Shown here piece by piece: positions 39,855 to 49,118 of a DNA stretch of 64,000 nt (the stretch's first letter is position 1; each line of letters begins with the position of its first letter). A program made the position numbers and the translations under genes. The stretch is taken from assembly GCA_913062865.1 (NCBI GenBank), contig CAJXWO010000003.1, forward strand, positions 1 through 64,000, written 5' to 3'. Origin of the DNA: an uncultured Paracoccaceae bacterium. Its GTDB lineage: Bacteria; Pseudomonadota; Alphaproteobacteria; Rhodobacterales; Rhodobacteraceae. Below the pieces are notes generated by a model. It was not told the DNA's origin and made no database searches. It saw only the letters and a list, made by a program, of their open reading frames with translations.

Positions 39855-40340
39855 TCACAGATCGTAGCGTTTCAGAACATTGTCGACCAACCGGCCATCC
39901 CCCAAGGGTTGGTCGGTCAGACGTGCGTAATCCTCGAACCCGCGACTTTGGTAATAGACTAGCCCGCCCGCGTTGTCCGCGCGGATCGCAGCGTTGATCC
40001 ACGCATAGCCCAAATCCCGGGCGGCCCGTTGCGATGCCTCGAACAGGCGCGACCCGATGCCAAGCCCGGTTTGCCCGATCCGCACAAAGGTCGCGACATC
40101 GCAGGCCTCGGGCGGCAAGAGCGGATGGGGCGCGATCCACTGAAAGCCCGCGATTTGCCCGCCGCTATCCTCGGCCAGGTGCCAGGCGCTGCGATCCGGG
40201 TCGGTGTTCATCCAGCCCGCCACCGTGTCGCGGGTGACGGGCTCGGTCAGGGCGGTTGTATCGCCCCGGGCGATGATCGCGTTCAACATTTCGGCCATGG
40301 GTCCGGCATCGAGCGTTCCGGCAGGGCGAATATGGATCAT
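39855..40340 (-). CDS. GNAT family N-acetyltransferase
   Basis: 161-residue GCN5-related acetyltransferase. The acetyl-CoA site is seen in VATFVRIGQTGLGIGSRLFEASQRAARDLGY, and the end YYQSRGFEDYARLTDQPL is typical of the fold. The substrate cannot be inferred. Its ATG overlaps the stop of the HD-domain gene (ATGA), so both are probably expressed together, downstream of the ahcY divergent region. Confidence 0.9.
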   Translation of the reverse strand: MIHIRPAGTLDAGPMAEMLNAIIARGDTTALTEPVTRDTVAGWMNTDPDRSAWHLAEDSGGQIAGFQWIAPHPLLPPEACDVATFVRIGQTGLGIGSRLFEASQRAARDLGYAWINAAIRADNAGGLVYYQSRGFEDYARLTDQPLGDGRLVDNVLKRYDL

Positions 40341-40933
40341 CCGATTTGCTCCAGCAGCGTATGGTGCAGATTCACATAGTCCTGCCGGGTCTCGACCGGC
40401 GGCCGCAGCACGATGGTCAGACCGTCGATGATCCCGGGGTCTGGGCGGCCAAAGAACCTGTCGGCCTCGGTCACGTCGAACCCGGCGATCTGCGTGGCCT
40501 CCATCCAGGCGCTGATGCGATCGGCCTTCTTGATCTGTCTCTTCAGCTTGGCAGGCGTCTGCGAGGGCAGGCCAAAGCGGATATGGATCGCCGCGGCCAA
40601 TCGCTTGTCGAGTGCGTCGTAATCAGGCCCAACGGCGGCCTTCACCGGCGAGATCATGTCGCCGATCACATATTCGGGCGCGTCATGCAGCAGCGCCGTC
40701 AATCGCTCGGCCGGGGTGGCCACCGGGCAGAGCCGGGCAAAGATCGTTTCGACCAGCAGCGAGTGTTCGGCCACGGAATAGGCAAAATCGCCCCGCGTCT
40801 GCCCGTTCCAGCGCGCGACAAAGGCCAGACCGTGGGCGATATCCTCGATCTCGATATCCACCGGCGTCGGGTCCAGCAGGTCGAGCCTGCGGCCCGACAG
40901 CATCCGTTGCCAGGCGCGGGGTTGTTTGGGCAT
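40337..40933 (-). CDS. HD-domain phosphohydrolase (YfbR-like)
   Basis: 198-residue protein with the metal-binding HD motifs: SVAEHSLLVETIF, LTALLHDAPEYVIGDMISPVK, and a later aspartate in KKADRISAWMEATQIAG. The best-known relatives are 5'-deoxynucleotidases such as YfbR, so a role in nucleotide homeostasis is plausible. It is the first gene of the minus-strand pair with the acetyltransferase and diverges from ahcY. Confidence 0.85.
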   Translation of the reverse strand: MPKQPRAWQRMLSGRRLDLLDPTPVDIEIEDIAHGLAFVARWNGQTRGDFAYSVAEHSLLVETIFARLCPVATPAERLTALLHDAPEYVIGDMISPVKAAVGPDYDALDKRLAAAIHIRFGLPSQTPAKLKRQIKKADRISAWMEATQIAGFDVTEADRFFGRPDPGIIDGLTIVLRPPVETRQDYVNLHHTLLEQIG

Positions 40934-41083
40934 GGGCGCGTATCCTTTCGCGGCGATGGCTAGACCATATGCCGCAACGCTTCCAGACTGGAACGCTGGC
41001 CGCGCCCTATCCCCGCGCTAGAAGATTGTGCCGAGGGCAGCGGGATGCTATCGCCCGCCCAACCCATGCAGGAGATTGTCGCC

Positions 41084-42478
<1,395 letters not shown>

Positions 42479-42493
42479 CGCGGTACCTTTCTG

Positions 42494-42515
42494 ACGGTGG
42501 CGTTCGCGCCACCGT
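42494..42515 (+). terminator. Terminator hairpin after ahcY
   Basis: ACGGTGGCG-TTCG-CGCCACCGT is a perfect 9-bp stem closed by a UUCG tetraloop, starting 15 bp after the ahcY stop and followed by TCCCCC. It should be very stable; the short T content means Rho or pausing may help. Confidence 0.75.
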
Positions 42516-42648
42516 TCCCCCACGAGGGGAGAGAACAGGCAGTTTTCCCTTTATTTTGCGCATTCTCCATGCGTAGGCTGTGTCAGTCCTGCGCGAAGCG
42601 GGCGGTGAGACTGGGGCCCTCAGTCCGAACGTGGGAGAACAGATAGAC

Positions 42649-42990
42649 ATGGGACGTCGTGACGACCTGATTGCGCAGTATGCGGACGATCTGCGCAACA
42701 AATGCGGTATGGAGCCGGACATGGACCTGCTGCGCAAGGTGACCATCGGCTGCGGGCCGGCGATCTACAACCCGGATGCCTCGACCGTGGCGGGCAGCCA
42801 GGAGCATGAGCTTGAGACCGTGAAGACGAACTTCCTGATGAAAAAGCTGGGCCTGCCGGACGGGCCGAACCTGATGGAGGCCATCGACTCGGTCATCGAA
42901 ACCTATGGCCGGTCCGAGCGGAACAAGTACCGCGCCGTGATCTACTACATGCTGACCAAGCATTTCGGCAAGGAATCGGTCTACGGCTGA
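42649..42990 (+). CDS. DUF2853 family protein
   Basis: 113-residue soluble protein starting MGRRDDLIAQYADDLRNKCG. It is fully conserved in pattern with the DUF2853 family (VTIGCGPAIYNPDASTVAGSQEHELETVK and YRAVIYYMLTKHFGKESVYG). No function is known for the family. The track's upstream extension of 23 codons lies after the ahcY terminator and is not needed; the ATG at 42649 has GGAG about 13 nt upstream, a slightly long spacing. It is transcribed alone, with a terminator hairpin after it. Confidence 0.88.
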   Translation: MGRRDDLIAQYADDLRNKCGMEPDMDLLRKVTIGCGPAIYNPDASTVAGSQEHELETVKTNFLMKKLGLPDGPNLMEAIDSVIETYGRSERNKYRAVIYYMLTKHFGKESVYG

Positions 42991-43016
42991 TCCCGACGCG
43001 ATAGTCGGACAAGGCG

Positions 43017-43039
43017 AGGGCGTCCCGTGCGGGCGCCCT
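43017..43039 (+). terminator. Hairpin after the DUF2853 gene
   Basis: AGGGCG(T)CCC-GTGC-GGG(C)GCCCT forms a 9-10 bp stem with one bulge about 27 bp after the stop codon, followed by AGTCATTT. Probable terminator. Confidence 0.65.
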
Positions 43040-43107
43040 AGTCATTTGAAGAAAAAGCCCGGCACTTGCCGCTTTGTCCTGGCCGCCGCTTGGGGTAGAA
43101 AAAACTC

Positions 43108-43209
43108 ACGCGGCCAGTACGGCCGAAACCAGAACCAGTCACACGGATGGTGCGTTGGGAGCACTTGGGGTGGCAGGGGGTTTCGGCAGGGGCCGGAACC
43201 CCCTGTTTT
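43108..43209 (+). ncRNA. Candidate small RNA ending in a strong terminator
   Basis: Between the DUF2853 gene and rmuC lies a stretch with no good ORF but several hairpins: CGGCC-AGTAC-GGCCG, GTGC...GCAC, and a final 14-bp stem (43174-43205) with one G-T wobble, followed by TTTT. A weak promoter match lies before it (TTGTCC at 43074, TAGAAA at 43096, 16-bp spacing). The DUF2853 transcript already has its own hairpin at 43017, so a second, stronger terminator implies a separate transcript. The 5' end is guessed from the promoter; it might instead be the 3' UTR of the upstream gene. Confidence 0.4.
43174..43209 (+). terminator. Strong intrinsic terminator before convergent rmuC
   Basis: CAGGGGGTTTCGGC pairs with GCCGGAACCCCCTG around AGGG (one T-G wobble), followed by TTTTCGTTT. 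The T-run lies on the plus-strand side, so it serves plus-strand transcription. Confidence 0.85.
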
Positions 43210-43223
43210 CGTTTCCGGATCGT

Positions 43224-44393
43224 TCAGCCCTGGGGTTTGGACAGTGTCACGACCGTCTCGGCGTCTGGCGACAATTCCTCGAAGTCGAAATTGTCCAGTC
43301 GCTTGGCCCGGCGACCGGCCTTGTCGGCGCTGATCTTGATATCGGCGATGTCCTTGGCCGCCTGACCGAAATGCCGGTCGAGGTTTTCGACACGGGTGCC
43401 CAGGCGTTCGACATCCTGAAACAGCAGCCCCAGCTCGCGCCGGATCGCGCCGGCCTGTTCGCGCATGCGGGCATCCTTGAGGATCGCGCGCATGGTGTTC
43501 AGCGTGGCCATGCAGGTGGTGGGCGACACGATCCAGACCCGCGCGGCAAAGCCTTCGCGGACAAGTTCCGGGAAGTTCGCGTGCAGTTCGGCATAGATCG
43601 CCTCGGACGGCAGGAACATCAGCGCGCCGTCGGCGGTTTCGCCGTCGAGGATATATTTGTCGGAAATCGCCTTGATATGGGTCCGCACCGATTGGCGCAT
43701 GAACCGCGCGGCCTCGGTCAGGTGCTGCTGCGTTTCCGCCCTGCGCAAGGCTTCATAGGCCTCGAGCGGGAACTTGCTGTCGATCACGATGGGCCCGGGC
43801 GGGTTCGGCAGGTGGATCAGGCAGTCGGCCCGCTTGCCGTTGGACAGTGTGGCCTGCAGCGTATAGCTGTCCGAGGGCAGCGCCTTGGTCACGATATCAT
43901 TGAGCTGGATCTCGCCAAAGGCTCCGCGCGTCTGCTTGTTCGACAGGATGTCCTGCAACGACAGCACGTCGCCCGAAAGCTTGGTGATATTGTCCTGCGC
44001 CTTGTCGATTGCGACCAGCCGCTGCTGCAATTCGCCCAGCGACTGTGCCGTGCAGCGGGCGGACCCTTGCAGGTTCTCGTTCATCTGGTTTTGCACTTCG
44101 GCCAGCCGCCGCTCCATCAGTTGCAGCATGCTGGTCTGGCTTTGCGCCTGCGCTTCGGAGACATGGTGCAGCCCGCCCGCCAGCCGTTCCTGCCCTTCTG
44201 AGAGCGATTGTACCCGCTGCCCCAGCCAGCCCATCTGCTGCGACAAGGGTTCCGCCAGCCGTGCGGACCGGCCCGCCGCGCGCACGGCAAGGATCAAGAG
44301 AATGAGGAAGACCAGCACAATGATCCCGCCCGCCAGCAGGGCCAGCACGATGGGATCATCAAAGGCGTAGGTCTGTTCGCCGATCTGGATCAT
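43224..44393 (-). CDS. rmuC: DNA recombination protein RmuC
   Basis: Predicted membrane-anchored nuclease-like protein that limits DNA inversions between short repeats in E. coli. Starting at [19 protein letters not shown] (44393) gives 389 residues: an N-terminal transmembrane helix ([23 protein letters not shown]), a coiled-coil from about 45 to 150 ([33 protein letters not shown]), and the RmuC domain ([44 protein letters not shown]). It overlaps mutL by 4 bp. Confidence 0.93.
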   Translation of the reverse strand: MIQIGEQTYAFDDPIVLALLAGGIIVLVFLILLILAVRAAGRSARLAEPLSQQMGWLGQRVQSLSEGQERLAGGLHHVSEAQAQSQTSMLQLMERRLAEVQNQMNENLQGSARCTAQSLGELQQRLVAIDKAQDNITKLSGDVLSLQDILSNKQTRGAFGEIQLNDIVTKALPSDSYTLQATLSNGKRADCLIHLPNPPGPIVIDSKFPLEAYEALRRAETQQHLTEAARFMRQSVRTHIKAISDKYILDGETADGALMFLPSEAIYAELHANFPELVREGFAARVWIVSPTTCMATLNTMRAILKDARMREQAGAIRRELGLLFQDVERLGTRVENLDRHFGQAAKDIADIKISADKAGRRAKRLDNFDFEELSPDAETVVTLSKPQG

Positions 44394-46219
44394 GTGCGTC
44401 CGAACAGCCGTTCGATATCGGCCAGCTTGAGTTCCACATAGGTCGGCCGTCCATGGTTGCACTGGCCGGAATGGGGCGTCGCCTCCATCTCGCGCAAAAG
44501 CGCGTTCATCTCGTCCGCGCGCATGCGGCGCCCGGAACGGATGGAGCCTTGGCAGGCGATGCGGGACAAAACCGCCTCGATCCGCTCTTTCACGGTGCTG
44601 CTGCCGCCGCCCTCGGCCAGTTCATCCAGGATGTCGCGGATCATGGCACCGGCATTGACCTCGCCCAGGATGGCGGGGGTTTCGCGCACGGCCACGGCCC
44701 CGCCGCCGAAGGGTTCGATTGTCAGGCCCAGGGCGCGCAGATCCTCAGCGGCGTCAAGAAGATGGGAACAGTCGCTGTCCGACAGTTCTACAATCTCGGG
44801 CACCAGAAGCGCCTGTGCCGCGACACCGTTTTCGGCCATCTGGCGTTTGAGCTTCTCATAGACCAGCCGTTCATGGGCGGCGTGCTGGTCGACGATCACC
44901 ATGCCATCGGCGGTTTGGGCGATGATGTAGTTCTCGTGCACCTGCCCGCGGGCCGCGCCCAGCGGCAGGGTTTCCGGGGCTGTTTCATCCAGACCCTGCG
45001 GGCTGTCTTCGACGCGACCGCTATAGGCCGACTGCAGTTCGGCAAAACCCGGGGCTTGTGCCTGGTAGGCGGCGCCGCGCGCAGCGGGCGAGGGGCGGTC
45101 CATCTGGTAGACGCGTGGCCCCGTAGGTTCCGGGCGAAAGGCCCCCAGCGTGGCCCCCGCGACGGTGGTCGACGCGCGGTGCCCGGCCTCTGCCAGGGCG
45201 TGGCGCAGGGCCGACACGATCAGCCCGCGCACAAGGCCCGGATCACGGAACCGCACCTCGGATTTCGCGGGATGCACGTTCACATCGACCTTTTCCGGGT
45301 CGCAGGTCAGATACAGTGCGGCCGCCGGGTGCCGGTCGCGCGACAGGAAATCCGCATAGGCCCCGCGCAAGGCGCCGATCAGCAGCTTGTCCCGCACGGG
45401 CCGCCCGTTGACGAAAAGATACTGATGCACCGCCGATCCGCGCGAATAGGTGGGCAGGGCAGCGTAGCCCGTCAGGTGAAACCCCTCGCGCTCGGCGTCG
45501 ATGGGCAGGGCGTTCTGGGCAAACTCCGCGCCCAGGATACGGCCCAGCCGACCGGAGAGGGCATCGAACAGATCGCCCTGTTCGGGATCGGCGCGGAAGG
45601 TCTCGCGCCCCTCGCCGCCGCCGGACACATCGCGCAGGGTGAAGCCGACAAAGGGCTCGGCCATCGCCAGCCGCTTGACCACATCCGTCAGCGCCTGCGC
45701 CTCGGCCCGGTCCGAGCGCAGGAACTTGAGCCGCGCGGGCGTGGCGTAGAAGAGATCGCGCAGCTCAACCGTGGTGCCGGCGCTGAGCGCGGCGGGTTTG
45801 ACGGGGCCGTGCTGCCCGCCCGCGACGGTGATCTGCGCCGCGTCGTGACCCGCGCTGCGCGACGTGATGGTCAGCCGTCCGACCGCGCCCAGCGACGGCA
45901 ACGCCTCGCCCCGAAAGCCGAAGCTGCGGATGTTCAACAGGTCGCTGCCGTCGATCTTCGACGTGGCGTGGCGGGCCAGCGCAAGCGGCAGCGCGTCCGG
46001 GGGGATGCCGCAGCCGTCGTCGCGCACGCGGATCAGCGTCTTGCCGCCATCGGAATAGGCCACGTCGATGCGGGTAGCGCCCGCGTCGATGGCGTTCTCG
46101 ACCAGCTCCTTGACCGCCGAGGCCGGGCGTTCCACGACCTCGCCCGCAGCGATACGGTTGATCGCCGCTTCGTCGAGTTGACGGATCACAGGGCTGATAT
46201 TGCGGCTGTGTGTGTTCAT
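44390..46219 (-). CDS. mutL: DNA mismatch repair protein MutL with endonuclease motif
   Basis: Links MutS mismatch recognition to strand removal. The 609 residues have the GHKL ATPase motifs [30 protein letters not shown] and GFRGEALPS, and in the C-terminal domain the endonuclease signature [12 protein letters not shown] (DQHAX2EX4E). This implies that MutL itself nicks DNA, as in bacteria without MutH. The final [11 protein letters not shown] lies at the rmuC start, where the genes overlap by 4 bp. Confidence 0.97.
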   Translation of the reverse strand: MNTHSRNISPVIRQLDEAAINRIAAGEVVERPASAVKELVENAIDAGATRIDVAYSDGGKTLIRVRDDGCGIPPDALPLALARHATSKIDGSDLLNIRSFGFRGEALPSLGAVGRLTITSRSAGHDAAQITVAGGQHGPVKPAALSAGTTVELRDLFYATPARLKFLRSDRAEAQALTDVVKRLAMAEPFVGFTLRDVSGGGEGRETFRADPEQGDLFDALSGRLGRILGAEFAQNALPIDAEREGFHLTGYAALPTYSRGSAVHQYLFVNGRPVRDKLLIGALRGAYADFLSRDRHPAAALYLTCDPEKVDVNVHPAKSEVRFRDPGLVRGLIVSALRHALAEAGHRASTTVAGATLGAFRPEPTGPRVYQMDRPSPAARGAAYQAQAPGFAELQSAYSGRVEDSPQGLDETAPETLPLGAARGQVHENYIIAQTADGMVIVDQHAAHERLVYEKLKRQMAENGVAAQALLVPEIVELSDSDCSHLLDAAEDLRALGLTIEPFGGGAVAVRETPAILGEVNAGAMIRDILDELAEGGGSSTVKERIEAVLSRIACQGSIRSGRRMRADEMNALLREMEATPHSGQCNHGRPTYVELKLADIERLFGRT

Positions 46220-46288
46220 CCCACAAGACTTAGCATGGGTAGGACGATTCTGAAATGGGGATGCGGTCCCTTTGGGCCGACATGCGGC

Positions 46289-47509
46289 CTACCGCACCGC
46301 GTTCTCGTACCAGGCCACGATCTGCGCGCGCTCGTCATCCTCGAGCCAGGTGATATTCGCGGGTGGCATGGCGTGGCTGAGCCCCGATTGCAGGTAGATG
46401 GCCCGCGCGTGGTGGGCGATCTGGCCCTCGGTTTCGAGCATGACGCCCTTGGGTGGCCAGTGCAGCCCCTGCCAGACGGGTTCGGCCGCGTGACACATGG
46501 AACAGCGGCCCAGCACGATGTCATGCACGTCCTCGAACCCCTCGGCCTGAACAAAACGCACCGCCGCGCCCTGGGCCTGGTCCGACACCTCGGCCCGGAA
46601 CATCGGCGCGGTCGACAGCCACATGATGACCAGGAAGATCACGGCGGTTGCGGCCCAAGTCCACCAGGGCATCCCCTTGCGGGCATGCATCGTGTTGAAA
46701 AAATGCCTGATCGTCACGCCCATCAGGAAGATGAGCGAGGCGATCACCCAGTTCCACTCGGTCGCGAAGGCCAGGGGATAATGGTTCGACAGCATCAGGA
46801 AGATGACCGGCAGCGTCAGGTAGTTGTTATGGGTCGACCGCTGCTTGGCGATCTTGCCGTAGATCGGGTCGGGTTTGCGGCCCGCGACCAGATCGGCGAC
46901 CACGATCTTCTGGTTCGGAATGATGATGAAGAACACGTTGGCCGACATGATCGTCGCTGTGAAGGCCCCGAGGTGCAGAAGCGCCGCGCGGCCCGTGAAG
47001 ACCTGGGTATAGCCCCAGGACATCGCCACCAGCACCGCAAAAAGTGCCACCATCAGAACCGTCTGGTCCGCGTTCACGAAGACCTTGCACAGCGTGTTGT
47101 AGACGATCCAGCCCAGGGCCAGCGACGCGACCGAGATCGCCACCGCCTGCCAGACTGTCAGGTCCATCACGTTGGGGTCGATCAGGTAGAACTCGGCACC
47201 CAGGTAATAGACCAGCGCCAGCAGCGCGAAACCCGAGAGCCATGTGGAATAGCTTTCCCATTTGAACCACACCAGATCGCCGGGCATCCGCTCGGGCGCG
47301 ACCAGGTATTTCTGGATGTGGTAGAACCCGCCGCCATGAACCTGCCATTCCTCGCCATCGGCGCCCGAGGCCAGGTTGCGGTCACGGTGCAGGCCCAGGT
47401 CCAGCGCGATGAAGTAAAAGGACGACCCGATCCAGGCGATGGCGGTGATCACGTGCAGCCAACGCACCGCGAATTCGATCCATGCGCCCATCGCCGCCAG
47501 GTCGTACAT
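46289..47509 (-). CDS. puuD: Urate hydroxylase/oxidase PuuD-like membrane protein with cytochrome c domain
   Basis: Membrane-integral urate oxidase family (DUF989) joined to a C-terminal cytochrome c domain that probably passes electrons to the respiratory chain. The start MYDLAAMGAWIEFAVRWLHVI (47509) gives 406 residues. About eight to nine transmembrane segments fill residues 1-300, with conserved histidines (FYHIQKYL, STHNNYLTLP, IRHFFNTMHARKG). The heme motif CSMCH is in the last 90 residues, followed by a late methionine (SGLSHAMPPANITWL). Other purine degradation genes are absent nearby. Confidence 0.88.
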   Translation of the reverse strand: MYDLAAMGAWIEFAVRWLHVITAIAWIGSSFYFIALDLGLHRDRNLASGADGEEWQVHGGGFYHIQKYLVAPERMPGDLVWFKWESYSTWLSGFALLALVYYLGAEFYLIDPNVMDLTVWQAVAISVASLALGWIVYNTLCKVFVNADQTVLMVALFAVLVAMSWGYTQVFTGRAALLHLGAFTATIMSANVFFIIIPNQKIVVADLVAGRKPDPIYGKIAKQRSTHNNYLTLPVIFLMLSNHYPLAFATEWNWVIASLIFLMGVTIRHFFNTMHARKGMPWWTWAATAVIFLVIMWLSTAPMFRAEVSDQAQGAAVRFVQAEGFEDVHDIVLGRCSMCHAAEPVWQGLHWPPKGVMLETEGQIAHHARAIYLQSGLSHAMPPANITWLEDDERAQIVAWYENAVR

Positions 47510-47693
47510 CAATCTTGCTCCGTTCCGGTTCGTCCCGGCCAAGCTATACATGCCCGCCCGCGCTTGCCCATCCCGAAACGACCGTTCCGCGTCTCAGAAA
47601 CTTTTGGTGCAAAAAACCCGGGCAGCCCCCTTGGCACAGGATAATATTCCATTATCTGCATGCGTAAGAGAAATGAACAAACAGGAGAGATCC

Positions 47694-48590
47694 ATGTTTA
47701 CCCGAACGAGCCCGTCCACCGGCCCCAATTCGCCGCGCGTGACCGGGTTTTACGACCCCGACACCGGGTCGGTCCAGTATGTGGCCGTCGATGAAGCCAC
47801 GAAAAAGGCGGCGCTGATCGACGTGGTGCTTGATTTCGACCCGGCCCATGGCCGCACCCGCACCGATAGTGCGCAGGTGGTGCTGGACTATGTCCGCGAC
47901 GAGGGGCTGACAGTGGAATGGGTGCTCGACACCCACCCGCACGCCGATCACATGATGGCCTCGGCCTGGCTCAAGGAGCAGACCGGCGCACCGAATGCCA
48001 TCGGGGAAAAGGTGCGCGATATCGCGGAGCTGTGGACCGAGTTCTACAATGTGCCGGGCGCGTTCGACGTGGACCGCGACTTTGACCGGCTGTTCGCCGA
48101 TGGCGACAGTTTCAAGCTGGGTACTCTGGATGTGCAGGTCATGCTGTCGCCGGGCCATACGCTGGGCTCGATCACCTACGTGATGGGCGATGCGGCCTTT
48201 GTGCACGACACCTTCATGCATGTGGATGCTGGCACCACGCGTGCCGATTTCCCGGGCGGGTCGTCGGCGGATCTTTATGCCTCGCTGATGGCGATCCTGG
48301 CGCTGCCCGATGACACGCGGTTGTTCGTGGGGCATGACTATCCGCCCGTGGGCGACCGGACCGATCCCGCGTGGGAGGCGACGGTGGCCGAGCATCGCGC
48401 CAACAACAAGCACCTGGGCGGCGGCGTGTCCGAGGCCGATTTCCGCGAATTGCGCGACGCGCGCGACGCCACGCTGAAACTGCCTGACCGGATGCTGTAC
48501 GCGCTTCAGGTCAACTTGCGCGGCGGGCGGCTTGCCCCGGCCGAGGATGACGGGCATCACTATTTCAAGATTCCCGCAAACAAGTTCTGA
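47694..48590 (+). CDS. Persulfide-dioxygenase-like metallo-beta-lactamase (Blh/ETHE1 family)
   Basis: Metallo-beta-lactamase fold enzyme; relatives oxidise glutathione persulfide in sulfide detoxification. The start MFTRTSPSTGPNSPRVTG (47694) has AGGAGAG about 4 nt before it; the ATG at 47673 is a less likely choice. The 298 residues carry the metal-binding DTHPHADH near residue 83, LSPGHTLGSITYV, FVHDTFMHVDAGTTR and VGHDYPP. It is followed by a rhodanese 9 bp later, supporting a sulfur role. A BigR/SqrR-type operator candidate lies just upstream. Confidence 0.9.
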   Translation: MFTRTSPSTGPNSPRVTGFYDPDTGSVQYVAVDEATKKAALIDVVLDFDPAHGRTRTDSAQVVLDYVRDEGLTVEWVLDTHPHADHMMASAWLKEQTGAPNAIGEKVRDIAELWTEFYNVPGAFDVDRDFDRLFADGDSFKLGTLDVQVMLSPGHTLGSITYVMGDAAFVHDTFMHVDAGTTRADFPGGSSADLYASLMAILALPDDTRLFVGHDYPPVGDRTDPAWEATVAEHRANNKHLGGGVSEADFRELRDARDATLKLPDRMLYALQVNLRGGRLAPAEDDGHHYFKIPANKF

Positions 48591-48599
48591 GGACCGACC

Positions 48600-48974
48600 A
48601 TGGACAGCAAGGAAACCGACCAGGGCACGCTCGAGACCTGGACCCCGGAAGAGGTGTATCACGCGCTCGAGAACGGCGAGATCTGCCTGATCGACGTGCG
48701 CACGCCCCAAGAATACATGTTCGAACATGTCGAAGGCGCGATGCTGATGCCGATGAGCTTTTTCCGCGCAGCGACGCTGCCGGGCGGCGTGGGCAAGAAG
48801 GTCGTGCTGCACTGCGGCTCGGGCGTGCGGTCCGAGAAATGCGCGATGGAGGCTCTGGCCCACGGATATGACAAGATCGCTCATCTGGGCGGCGGTTTTG
48901 CGGCGTGGAAGCAGGCCAAGCTGCCCTATATCGGCACGGAGATGTCGACCGGCGCTCCGAAAAAGGTGGGCTGA
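48600..48974 (+). CDS. Rhodanese-like sulfurtransferase
   Basis: 124-residue single-domain rhodanese with CLIDVRTPQEYMFEHVEGAMLMP and the active-site loop VLHCGSGVRSEKC, whose cysteine carries the persulfide. It is 9 bp after the persulfide-dioxygenase-like gene and followed by a strong terminator, so the two form a closed operon for persulfide handling. Confidence 0.93.
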   Translation: MDSKETDQGTLETWTPEEVYHALENGEICLIDVRTPQEYMFEHVEGAMLMPMSFFRAATLPGGVGKKVVLHCGSGVRSEKCAMEALAHGYDKIAHLGGGFAAWKQAKLPYIGTEMSTGAPKKVG

Positions 48975-48998
48975 CATACAGACCCCTAGCGGTGCAGG

Positions 48999-49030
48999 AA
49001 CGGCCCTGGTTGTCAGGGCCGTTTCTTTTT
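48999..49030 (+). terminator. Terminator of the dioxygenase-rhodanese operon
   Basis: AACGGCCCTG-GTTGT-CAGGGCCGTT, a perfect 10-bp stem followed by TCTTTTT, 25 bp after the rhodanese stop codon. Confidence 0.93.
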
Positions 49031-49052
49031 GGCCGGACAAATCCCTCTGAAC

Positions 49053-49082
49053 AAAAAAACCCGGGCGCCATTGGCGCCCGGG
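49053..49082 (-). terminator. Terminator of glnK-amtB
   Basis: CCCGGGCGCC-ATT-GGCGCCCGGG is a perfect 10-bp stem; on the minus strand it is followed by seven T (plus-strand A-run 49053-49059). It lies 37 bp beyond the amtB stop. Confidence 0.93.
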
Positions 49083-49118
49083 ATACTCTTTCAGGCTGAA
49101 AAGGGAGGGAGAGAAAGA

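Noticed and set aside
40934-41083. SAH riboswitch upstream of ahcY
   Set aside because: The region lacks the consensus pieces I can recall by eye; a covariance model would be needed to decide.
44453-47644. 1,063-codon plus-strand open frame
   Set aside because: It runs antisense through mutL and puuD and the gap between them. Its translation is rich in H, R, G and L with no domain, and the minus-strand genes are clear. Typical GC-rich shadow.
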